A stretch of 64,000 bases of DNA, taken from assembly GCA_025526935.1 (NCBI GenBank), contig JAHLKD010000052.1, positions 186,001 to 250,000 of the forward strand, read 5' to 3'. Positions 54,959-64,000 of the stretch are shown here, one piece after another. Positions within the stretch are counted from its first letter, which is position 1, and each line of letters starts with the position of its first letter. The DNA is from Cladochytrium replicatum. Taxonomy: Eukaryota > Chytridiomycota > Chytridiomycetes > Cladochytriales > Cladochytriaceae. Made by a program: the position numbers and the translations under genes. The notes under the pieces were generated by a model. The model saw only the letters and a program-made list of their open reading frames with translations. It had not been told where the DNA came from and did not search any database.

Positions 54959-55411
54959 ATGTTGCTGACTGATCTGTTAAGTGAAACAACAAGGATCAAG
55001 GATCTACTAAATCACCTGCCATATTGCTCTGATCCAGTGGGATTTAAGAATCAGGAGAATCGCGATTGGAGGGAGAGATGCAAACGTGGAGAAGTGCGTG
55101 ATTACATCGATGGGACATTGTACCAATACCTAGCAAAAGATAGGAAACTGTTTCAGAGCAAATACGACATTGCTTTCGTTCTTTCCACAGATGGTTTCCA
55201 GCTATTTCGAAAAACGAACTTCGATTGCTGGCCTCTTCTTCTTCTCAATATGAACCTCCCACCAATTGAGTGGGAGAAGCGGCATAACATGATCATCTGC
55301 AGGATCATACCAGGGCCAAAGGGTCCTGGTAACATGAACTCTTTCTTGTAGCCACTTGTGTATGATTTTGTCAAACGGAATGGTATGTGCATGAGATCGT
55401 TGCTGTTGTAA
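54959..55411 (+). pseudogene. Tnp2-type (CACTA/Plavaka) transposase fragment
   Basis: A 130-codon frame, DYIDGTLYQYLAKDRKLFQ, then IAFVLSTDGFQLFRKTNFDC, WPLLLLNMNLPPIEWEKRHN and IICRIIPGPKGPGNMNSFL. These are the hallmarks of the Tnp2 catalytic region: the first catalytic Asp in L-S-T-D-G-F, then W-P-x-x-L-x-N-x-N-L-P-P and I-P-G-P-K-x-P-x-x-x-x-S-F-L. The frame then has TAG (55349-55351) and resumes in frame as PLVYDFVKRNGM, the expected continuation (P-L-V-x-x-x), before a second stop at 55409-55411. The N-terminal and C-terminal thirds of the transposase are absent, so this is a dead piece. No terminal repeats of a CACTA element were seen near it. Confidence 0.82.
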
Positions 55412-56526
55412 ATCAGTGAATTTCTTCCAATTAATGAACCCAGAAAACACCAACAATGCCACCACCACTGTGAGCACTTCTATTCCGCCTCAAAATCATT
55501 TCTCGATCTTTTCTCGAGTTTCACAGATGGTTTAATGAACTTCTTTTCTCATGGAGGGCAGCAGAGCTCACGGAGACCCAAAACGATGGAGTGGGCTAGT
55601 GCAGTTACAGTTCGTGATTCCACGGTTACTTCCCTGAGTTTCCTTCTACATCCAAGTCAAATCCACACCAACAAATTCGAAATCAAGGGATTCGGTCATG
55701 GATGGAGAGTGACGGGACAGTAAAGCATGGGATATCAAACATGCCCACGTCTGTGGTGGTGGGTGAGCCTCTCTGGCGAATTTTAGACAGTGTCAATGAG
55801 ACAAGTGTGCCTCTCTGGCGAATTTTAGACAGTGTCAATGATACAAGTGCGAACGGTTTAGGAAGATGTTCGACCAGAGCGTCAGGAGAGCAGTGCAACA
55901 GCTGCTTATTGTCACCTCAGAGTACTATTGTAGGTTGAGCTTCATCAATATGGAGTAGACGTTGGTCTCCTGTTCAAGTACTCTTTTGCTCGCCCGTTTT
56001 TGATGTCTGCCATTGATTCTGGGACAGATTCTGGAGGAGATGCCCGAAGCGGGGATGATGTTGGTATGAGTTTTCCAGGAGGATTCCAAGTGCTGAAAGG
56101 TTCACCAACATCAACTAGAGAACAAATCATTGAGAACGTGAATTGGAGCGTTTCAACTCGAAGGACAATCACAAAGCAAGCGAAATTCAAGGATGTATAA
56201 ATCTCACATTCCTATCCCGTTTGTTCTCGTGCAACATTGAAGTACCGTTTGGGCTTAATATTACGTCTTTATGCGACGTTCGGCCAAAAACTGCAACATT
56301 TGTTTCCGGATATTCTTGATTAATATAGAAGTACATAATTAACGTAAGTGCTTGAGCGGTTCTCCAATCACAGCAATTTGCCAACTGTTCGGGGGGGATA
56401 AGGAGAAAGAAAAAAAGTCCAGAGCAGCCGACTGGCGGACACTTTCAAGAAAACGAGAAGTTCCCGACAGACTTCAAATTCGCTCACACACTCCAGAACA
56501 TTAACATTCTCCAGAAGTGCACAACG
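55412..56526. other. Spacer with small tandem repeats
   Basis: Short, overlapping frames only. A 42-base tandem duplication is at 55766-55850. 56200-56526 should contain the promoter and leader of the adenylyl cyclase gene. Confidence 0.45.
55766..55850. repeat. Tandem duplication of 42 bases
   Basis: GCCTCTCTGGCGAATTTTAG followed by ACAGTGTCAATGAGACAAGT recurs at once with one or two changes, from about 55809. The period keeps frame (14 codons). Confidence 0.75.
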
Positions 56527-59500
56527 ATGAATCAAACGCCAAGTGTAGCACGGCTGCCCACTGCCAACTGGGGGATGCATATGACAATGACAAATATGCC
56601 CAACGGCCCCATAGCGAACTTCGATCAAGCGATTCCAAATTTTGTTTCAAAACATGTGCGAAAGTACTGTGATGATCTCGCCCGAAATAGCTTTGTCGCA
56701 GCACCGAAACGAAGACAGCACACAAGGATGTCAGGCCAGCAGGACAAGCCTGGCGACAAGGAAGCCCAGAATCAAGAATCGTCACGGTCAGACTGGAGGA
56801 CGAGCAGTGCGACACAAGGACCGCAAATGCAGCCTTGCGTTTTGGAAGGGTTTGCGGCTGTAGTAATGGTTGATGTTAGTGGGTATTCAAAATTGTCGTC
56901 CACATTGGCAGAAAGAGGGCCAATCGGCGCTGAAATACTTGGGAAAACTATGAAGGATTATCTGGATAAGGTTAGGCTGTGGACAATTCATGCTGGTGTT
57001 TGAGAACTCATCCAACTAAAACAGATTATTCATATTATATTGTTGCACGGAGGTGACATCGTCAAGTTCGTTGGTAAGTAGTTGTGTCGACCAGTCGGGT
57101 TCTGGTTTACTGTTGTGTTAGGGGACGCTGTGATTTTCTATTGGAAGATTCCAGGAACCGTGGATACTTCCGGATCTGAACAAGATCTAGCTCGTGGAGA
57201 GATTGTACTTAAAGCTTGCAACTGTTGTCTCGACCTACTGACACAGCTCGGAACATACAATATCGATATTCCAGACTGCAGTACCAAAGAGTTGCGGATT
57301 CATCTCGGGATCGGAGCGGGCAAGATCTATGACATCCACGTTGGCGGTAGTCCTGGCCGTTGGGAGCACTTTGTTGCGGGAGATGCAGTTAGCCAGCTAT
57401 CACAGGTGCTCGATCTAGCAAAAGCGGGTAAGTTCACAGAGAGAAATTGGATAGACTGACGTTGAGACTCCTTTGCGTGCTTAGGGGAGCTTGCAGTATC
57501 CCATCAGGCTCTTAAATGGTTTAGTTGTGTTATGGACATTGACACTGTGAACATCGGAGACTATGACAAAAGATGCATCTTGCTATCTGGTCTAGAAAGA
57601 GCAAGAAGAAAAGTGCCACCCCCGACGCCAACAGAACATGATGAGCTTGATTTATGGGAAATTCAAACTGGAACCCTCAACATAGAACTGTATAAAACAT
57701 TCATCAACCACTCTGCGATCTTCAAGCTTCAGGCAGACATCAACCAATCCAAGCTTTTCCGATTAGAGTCTTCACTCGCTGATTTGATGTCGTTGTATGA
57801 GCTCCGTCAGGTGTCGACTCTGTTCATTAGGGTGGGCTCTCTGTCGAAGTGGGAGGGCGCAGAGTTCATAGAAGAAGCGCAACAGGCCATTTCGGTTGTA
57901 CAGACTGCACTTCAAAAGTATGAGGGATCATTGCGCCAATTCAACGTTGACGATAAAGGAGCATCAATTCTTGCGTTCTTTGGTTTGCCTCCACTCGCAC
58001 ACGAAAATGATGCGATCTACTGCATAAAAGCTGGACTTGAAGTCAAAGACAAATTCAGGGATATCTTCGACCACTTTTCAATTGGGATAACGACTGGAGT
58101 TGTGTCCATTGGCGGAGTTGGAAACTCCATCCGAACAGAGTACGCTGTGGTACGTTTCCCCGTAAAATCCCTAACTCCAAGAAAACCTATTTTTGTTTGA
58201 CTCCCTGAATGATTTCTTATTCTAATGCAGATGGGGGATTCAATTAACATGGCGGCGAGATTGATGATGCACCACGAAGCACAGGAATCTATATTATGCG
58301 ACGAGAAGTCTTACAATCTCTGCGACCGAGATTTTGTCTTTGAAAAGCTGGGCCAAACGAAGGTGAAGGGTAAATCAAAGCCTATATCCATTTTTCGGCC
58401 AAAAGCAGTTTCCACAGAAGATTCCCAGGCACGCAGAGCAAATATCGAGACTAATTCATCCGGCACCCTCGTCATGTTTGGTCGGCATAATGAAAGGGAG
58501 GCTATTATTAACGCACTGGAGAGTCAAACTAGGGCAGACACTTCAAAAATATTGACGTTTCAGGCAGATGGTGGTCAAGGGTTGTCCACTCTGGTAAAGT
58601 TCACACAGATTGAAGCCATCCGCCATGGCTGCTGTCCTTGGTAAGAAAGAAAATGTCAGAAGAAATTAATCTGAATCTTTTTTTAAGTGTCGGATCGGCA
58701 TCTGAGATGGAACGATCTACTCCATACTATGTATTCCGAGACATTGTCTGCGACTTGTTTGCGTACATTGATGCCGCCACAGTATCCGATTTGGGAGTGC
58801 TCAAAATTCGGACTGTGAAGGACGTTGACAGGAATGAGAGTATTGCAGTGTCATCGGAACGTTTGCACCAGGCGCTGTCGATTGAAGCTCTGCCACAACA
58901 TGGTGTACCAGAACGACAGCAATCCGTGAAAGAGCCGACAATGGCGAGCAAGCGATCGTCATCAAGTGCAACATGGGAGAGATTGGTGAAGAAGTCCTCC
59001 AGTAGTCACATATTTAGCCATGGGACCCGTGCAAGCCTTGAACAGCACCCCTCTGTACACAACTTTGCGGATGCAACGAAGAACATCACTGGTGCACTAA
59101 AAGAGCAGTTGTCTATTGGGGTTGCACACGATCATTCGGCAACTGAACCTGTCAAGATGGCCGCATCCACAGCAGAGATGGATATTGTTGGGAATAAACT
59201 CAAAGAGAAGTATCTCAACGCAATTGCTGGAAGTGATTCCATCGCGCTTGCGCGTCGGCGAAGAGCATCAGTCATTGGAGTGGGACCAAGCGAAACGAGA
59301 AAGGGGATGGCAAATGAAACGTTCTTTGAGGACAAGGTTAAGCAGGGGCTCACCAAACTCAACGAGAACCCACAATACGCTGCCCTGTTCGACTTGATTA
59401 TGCCCTTTGATTTCCAAGATGCAGAGGCAGTTTCCCAGCTCCAGGGGAAGATAAGAATGAAGGAGCTTGTGGAGCTGCTGAAAAGGGTAATCAATGCAGT

Positions 59501-62342
59501 TTCAGAAAATAATGCCCTGGTTCTGGTTTTCCACGAAACCCATTGGGTGGACACTCTATCATGGGAATTCATAGTGGACATCATCAATGGCTGCCCGAAA
59601 ACAATGGTTTGTATCTTTTCCAGATCAGAGCGCTACTATGAAAGTGAAGACACTCGAAACATTTTCATAAAGACAAAGCGCATGTCGAGATGCCAAGCAT
59701 TCTCTATAGAAGGAATGTCACTGGAAGAAACGAAGCAGCTCATTATCAGCACATGGCAGAGCAGTAGCATGCGGGGCGTATCTCCACAGCTTGCTGAAAA
59801 TATCTATAAACGAACTAGTGGGAACCCGCTCTTCATTAGATCTTTGGTTGTTGCATTGAAAGAATCTGGACAGTGGAGAATATCTGATTCGGGGGAATTG
59901 CAGACAGGAGATTTCGACTTCGATCAAGTCGTTCTGGGGAGTGACCTACAGTCCATCATAGTTGCACAATTTGATCGGCTAGATAGGAATTTTCAGCTAT
60001 TTCTCAAGGTGGCTTCGGTTTTGGGTCAAAGGTTTTTGCTCGATGACGTTCTCTTCTTCTTGGTGGACATGACAGGCTTCTCGGAAAAGTTTGATCGTCG
60101 AAACGTTGCGCAGATCACCCGGCATATCGACATGGTCGATAAATACGGATACCTGCAGCGCGTGGAAGGGGATCAAGATGGACTCTTCTTTCAGTTCAAA
60201 TCTGCTGTGGTTCGGAAGGGCATATACAACATGATGGTCATGAGTCAGCGCCAGCAACTGCACCTAAATGTTGCACTCTACTACGAAAAGGTTCTTAATG
60301 AATCGAACAAGCATCGATTATTGATTCCACTATACGAGCACTACATCGAAACTGACGAGAACCAGAACCGCAAGAAGATCAAATATCTGGAGCGGGTAGC
60401 TCATTTCTATTACGAGAAGCAATCCGTAGCTGAAGCCATAAAGCATTACAGCTTATTGCTCGAAACAGTCGAAGTGCTCTACAACAAAGGTGTGATTCTT
60501 TTTGAACGATTCAAAGTAGCAGTTTGGCATAGGGAGATCGGCGAGAGCTATTTTTCTCGAATGGATTACGCCAAAGCTGAGACACATCTGTTGGAGAGCA
60601 TAAAGCTTGTTGACCACCCTTTTCCGGAGGGAAAGTTTAAATTGGACTGGGAGATTCGAAAGCAGCGCTCGCATCGGGTACGATTCAGCGTTGGAGGAAC
60701 TGGGGATTCGTTCAAAAATCTTCGGGGTGACGATGCTGGCAGTTCACTCCTGTTTTCACCTCCTCTTCTTCAAGGTGTAGCAATTAGTGCAATCCAAGCT
60801 CCATCTGTGAACTATCTCAATCCAGGAAATGCGAACCCAAGTGTAACTGGTGGGATGGAGTTGGATCTCTTGAGATCATGGACAACAGGAAAGAGCTCTT
60901 CCGCGATCAATGGGGGCCCAAATCAAAGTCACTCACAAAGTCCCGGGGCCCTTAATCAGTATCCACGAGTGGTCTCTCAAACAATTACACCAGCAGGGGA
61001 AACACGAGATAATCGTGCTCAATCTATTGCTCAGGCTCCGGGGACACTAGGACATCAACATCAAGGGGCTGCGGGTCAAATTCAATCAGGCGGAGAGGAT
61101 GAACGTCAAGATCTCGAAGCCTGCTTGCAAGACAAGGCTATGGCCGTTCTCCACCACGTTCGACTCACTCTCTTGATTCTCAGCCAACTCTATCTCATCC
61201 TTGAAAATCCAAAGCGTCATAAATATGCAGTCATAACGGGTTTGAATATTTCCGAAAGGTTTCCGAAGGGCTCACTGTATGCAAAGTACTTGGCTCTGGC
61301 AGGTTCAGCGTTTTGGCTGATGGATCGAAGAAAAGGTGCCTCTATGAGATATTTGGAAGCTGCAGATCGATATGACCGGCGAATCGACCTCACAGCAACA
61401 TCTTCAATCATATTATGTCAATCTCAAACACTGTTCCTGCTAGGTGCGTGGGAAGCTGCCTTCTCAAGATACGAACTACTTTCACAGCTCAGTTCCGTCA
61501 CTGGAGAGTTTTCGGTGCGCGAGGAAGCACTTAGGATGAAGGCGCTTATAATTTTTCAAAAAGGGACGAGATCGCTGTCGCTATCGGTTTCGCGCCACTT
61601 ATATACACTTGCAAGTCAAGAGGACCATTGGCTGGGAAAGTTTTGGGGCTCCTTTTTCGTCATTTGCAACCTGCTGGGCAGTTCAAATAGCGTAGGAGAG
61701 CTTCAAGATATGACCAAAACAATCAAGTCCTTGTGGGCACATGAGCATGGAGAGCAGCATGTTGAGAGTCCAGCGCTCATCACAGCTTATCAGTCAATCT
61801 TGTCAGAGAGCGAATTCAGACTAGGTCTGGGTTTGAACTTGAACAAACTTCTACAAGAACTGGAATCTGCAGCGTCACGTCTCAACCCTCATCACTGGAT
61901 CGCAATATTCCCGCTTATTCAGCTAGCAAACACCCTTTTTGCCGCTAATGACACTGGTTCCCTTGCCAACCCCACACAACGACAATTAGTGGTCCGCTTT
62001 TGCCTAGTTCTGGAACGCAGTCTCAAAAGGATGGACGTTCTGTGCGCAAACCAACTAGTGCGCTACATGTTTAAAGGATTCCGGCTGGTCTGTGCCGGTA
62101 CCACCGCCCAGGGTGCCCTCAGCAGCAGAGCAAAGCAAAAGGCTGTAAGACAATGGGAGAAAGCCTTAGCAGTACCGATCGCAAATGAGCTCTCATACAT
62201 CAAGGCATTGCTGAATTTTCGGATAGGTCGATATTCGGAAAGGGGATCATCAGAAGCATCAGAGAGGCTAAGCGAAGCCCAGAAAGAGTTTAGGAAGCTG
62301 GGTGCGTTCTATGAGTTGGAGCGGGCATCCGCAATGTTGTGA
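56527..62342 (+). CDS. Soluble-type adenylyl cyclase (ADCY10-like), bicarbonate-sensor class
   Basis: About 1,840 residues from six exons (56527-56970, about 57025-57073, 57120-57425, 57484-58150, 58231-58640, 58687-62342). The first class III cyclase domain has FAAVVMVDVSGYSKLSST (metal-binding Asp) and, spliced together, LLHGGDIVKFVGDAVIFYWK (second Asp). The second domain has STLFIRVGSLSKWEG, in which the metal Asp is replaced, and SIRTEYAVMGDSINMAARLM, the usual C2 end with Asn and Arg for catalysis. This asymmetric pair, one active site per C1/C2, is the sAC pattern. Next is an NTPase-like module with a degenerate P-loop (FQADGGQGLSTLVKFTQIEA) and VLVFHETHWVDTLSWEFIVD (Walker-B-like). 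After it come long helical repeats of TPR type (KAETHLLESIKLV) and a Ser/Asn/Gly-rich insert near 60720-61090. In animals sAC is stimulated by bicarbonate and Ca2+ and makes cAMP for flagellar motility. The carbonic anhydrase at 5848 could supply bicarbonate. Confidence 0.88.
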
Positions 62343-62602
62343 ACCAATCTGCCCAAGCTGTGCAAAACGGTTGCGGTGGTTTCTTTTTTATGATTCTTCT
62401 GGCTCCTCTCTTCCTCATTACAACTTTCATGAGATGAATAAATCACTTCCCATTTAATATGAACTTTCTTTTGATTGGTTATACGTGTTTAGTTCAGTCA
62501 AGTTGGTTCATGCTTTTTGGAAAACGGTAGGCATTTACAGGACAAATATCGCAGAAACAGAAAAACAAAAAGTATCCATTCATCACGTCATGAATCCTGC
62601 CC
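62343..62602. other. Convergent 3' region between adenylyl cyclase and RRM gene
   Basis: 260 bases separate two stop codons that face each other. An AATAAA-like element (ATGAATAAATCAC near 62435) may serve cyclase polyadenylation. Confidence 0.4.
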
Positions 62603-64000
62603 TTAAACTCTCGTTTTCACGCGCGAACCGGGAGTTCCAGCATCCAAATCTTCCGCGGCTTTCGCCGCCTGTCCACTTCCATTCCCAGCAACAGCGGTAA
62701 GATGACCACGCGGGCGGCGGTCACTACCACTCCGACGAGCCTTTGATCCTCCCAAATCACTACCGGGCCTCGCCGGATCTCTCGCCGAGGACGGCGCACT
62801 CGATCGACGACGAACTCCCGCAGGAGGCCTTCCGGAAGACGAGCCTTCATCTATATCCTCCAACTCCTCAGCCGCGAACTCTGCGCGTGCAAATTCTACA
62901 GAGCAACTGATCCAAACAAAAGATGATTAGCGAAATGTACGACAATATCAGGAAAGCAAACACGTACGCTGGCCATCGTTCAAGAATCTTGGGAATGGCT
63001 TTCGAAGCCATGTCAACTGTCTCGAACACAATGAAGCAGTACTCCGAACCCGCTGCTCCATTGCGGAAGAGCGTCCTGCTTGCTCCCATCCCCGCAACAA
63101 ACTGTTTCAGCTGAGCTTTGTTTGGTGGAGGGGAAGTCACGTACAGCGTACGCTTCGGCGTTCCATACTGAGGCGATGTCATCGCCTTTGGAGACTCTAC
63201 CGCAAAATCGTTTGGCACAGCCGAATAGGCAGTCGAGTTCTTACGCGTAAGCCGTCCAGTCGTAACAGAAGTATGTCCTATAGCAGGTCCCCCATTTATG
63301 TTGCTGCTCTCGGTCATTTTTGAAAAGTTAACGTTGAGGTTGGTGGTGGCCAAGAGATCCTCCAGTGCGCGTTTCGCATCAGCAACATGAGTAAAGCGGA
63401 CAAGGCAATAGGCATCTCCGCTGCTTTTCAAGGAGTACCGTAAATCAACAAGGCCTTCGTAGCTCTGCATCAGTCGGCGCATTTGGCCCTCTGTAAGGGC
63501 CTCTGGAAGAGGAACTTGAATGTACACCGCACGTGTCGGATCGAAAAGCTCAAACGGAGGGCGTTTGAACATTTCTCGTCGGGTTAGTGCTGGCTCTGAG
63601 CTGACGACGCGCAAAAGACCTTCACGTGCCTTTTTAGCTTCTTCAATGGACGAATATAATCCCACATAAGATCCATCATCCTCAAAAACGAGCTGCAAGA
63701 AACCACGCTCAAGCGCAAACAACTCTTTGATGTTGAGCCCCAGAGGTGGATTGAACAATCGAATAGCTGGCCATTCTATTTGGCCTTTGGTGCTAGAGGA
63801 GCCCGTTCTCGTAAGACGGTTGGATCTTCCGTTAGAGCCGTTATCTGGACCAGCGGCAGATGACTTTGCAAAATTAACGACGAGGTTGGTGGTGTTTCGT
63901 AGCTCAAGAACGCAGGTGCGCGCCTGATCGGCTGTGTCAAATTGCATAATTGCGTGTGACGAAGTTGAGGATAGAACACCTTTGAATCCAGTGAAATCAG
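62603..64000 (-). CDS. RNA-binding protein with RRM-like domains, 5' end outside window
   Basis: The minus strand enters the window with FTGFKGVLSSTSSHAIMQFD, continuing TADQARTCVLELRNTTNLVV, the end of an RRM (beta-4 as A-x-x-x-x-x-x-L-x-N/F). A second RRM-like unit spans PAIRLFNPPLGLNIKELFAL to VGLYSSIEEAKKAREGLLRV, and a third starts AVYIQVPLPEALTEGQMRRL and ends CLVRFTHVADAKRALEDLL. A fourth runs from RTLYVTSPPPNKAQLKQFVA to CFIVFETVDMASKAIPKILE. An intron (GC/GTACGT to ATCAG, about 62906-62964) then joins to VEFARAEFAAEELEDIDEGS and a basic, Arg/Ser/Gly/Pro-rich tail, stopping at 62603. The RNP1/RNP2 motifs are weak, as in some Mei2- or Pumilio-associated RRM proteins of fungi. Without the N-terminus the family stays open. 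Confidence 0.7.

Noticed and set aside
55202-55477. Minus-strand frame starting MLTVVVALLVFSGFINWKKF, resembling a signal anchor
   Set aside because: It mostly overlaps the Tnp2 catalytic block in antisense; only the first 25 codons are free, and there is no downstream domain.
1-64000. tRNA, rRNA, CRISPR arrays, bacterial operons
   Set aside because: I scanned for cloverleaf T-arm motifs, rRNA-like stretches and evenly spaced short repeats. None was convincing, and the only regular array (97-base units) belongs to the hAT arm.

Overview
The window is nuclear DNA from a fungus with an intron-rich genome. Introns are mostly 50-70 bases with GTRNGY-type donors, and intergenic spacers are short. 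Several genes point to a zoosporic (flagellated, chytrid-like) fungus rather than a yeast or mould: an ARMH1-type armadillo protein, a soluble-type two-domain adenylyl cyclase, a relic of a MAK/ICK-type kinase (a family with ciliary roles), a metazoan-style tyrosyl-tRNA synthetase with an EMAPII tail, and CABLES- and EAF-like genes that most Dikarya lack. The placement is inferred from gene content; no rRNA or marker locus is present.

Layout. 1-1150: C-terminal end of an arrestin-like gene (+). 2254-5699: ARMH1-like gene and the complex I subunit NDUFA1 (both -), with NDUFA1 divergent from a beta-carbonic anhydrase (+, to 7231). 7232-11051: gene-poor stretch with a decayed NPR2 gene and unidentified coding relics. 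11052-15941: histidine acid phosphatase and MTHFR (+). 16230-16619: small TPR-like gene (-). 16620-23359: repeat-rich block with tandem repeats, a decayed coiled-coil gene and a hAT transposon whose arms carry inverted 97-bp repeats. 23360-30835: RNF216-type RBR ubiquitin ligase (-), a candidate membrane microprotein (-), CCDC25 (+) and the DEAD-box helicase DBP9/DDX56 (-). 31000-32400: another decayed coding region. 33260-50259: NCS1 nucleobase permease (+), glycogenin (-), a small unknown gene (-), then a + strand run of CABLES-like, EAF-like and Hul5/UBE3C-like genes, followed by TyrRS (-). 50396-51984: kinase relic. 52172-53655: SNG1/DUF3533 membrane protein (+). 53656-56526: gene-poor, with a Tnp2 (CACTA/Plavaka-like) transposase fragment. 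56527-62342: the soluble adenylyl cyclase (+). 62603 to the window end: RRM protein (-), continuing past the edge.

The genes are mostly unrelated housekeeping genes, as expected in a fungal chromosome arm. Functional links that can be drawn: EAF (RNA polymerase II elongation) beside CABLES (CDK regulation); ubiquitin ligases of the RNF216 and Hul5/UBE3C types; and carbonic anhydrase with a bicarbonate-sensor-type adenylyl cyclase, two halves of a CO2/HCO3-/cAMP pathway, although 50 kb apart. Three gene-poor blocks hold relics of real genes (NPR2, a MAK-like kinase, two unidentified ones) mixed with transposon pieces. I found no convincing new multi-gene system; the most unusual items are the transposon arm architecture, the C-terminal extension of the carbonic anhydrase, the degenerate P-loop of the cyclase, and the holozoan-like genes.
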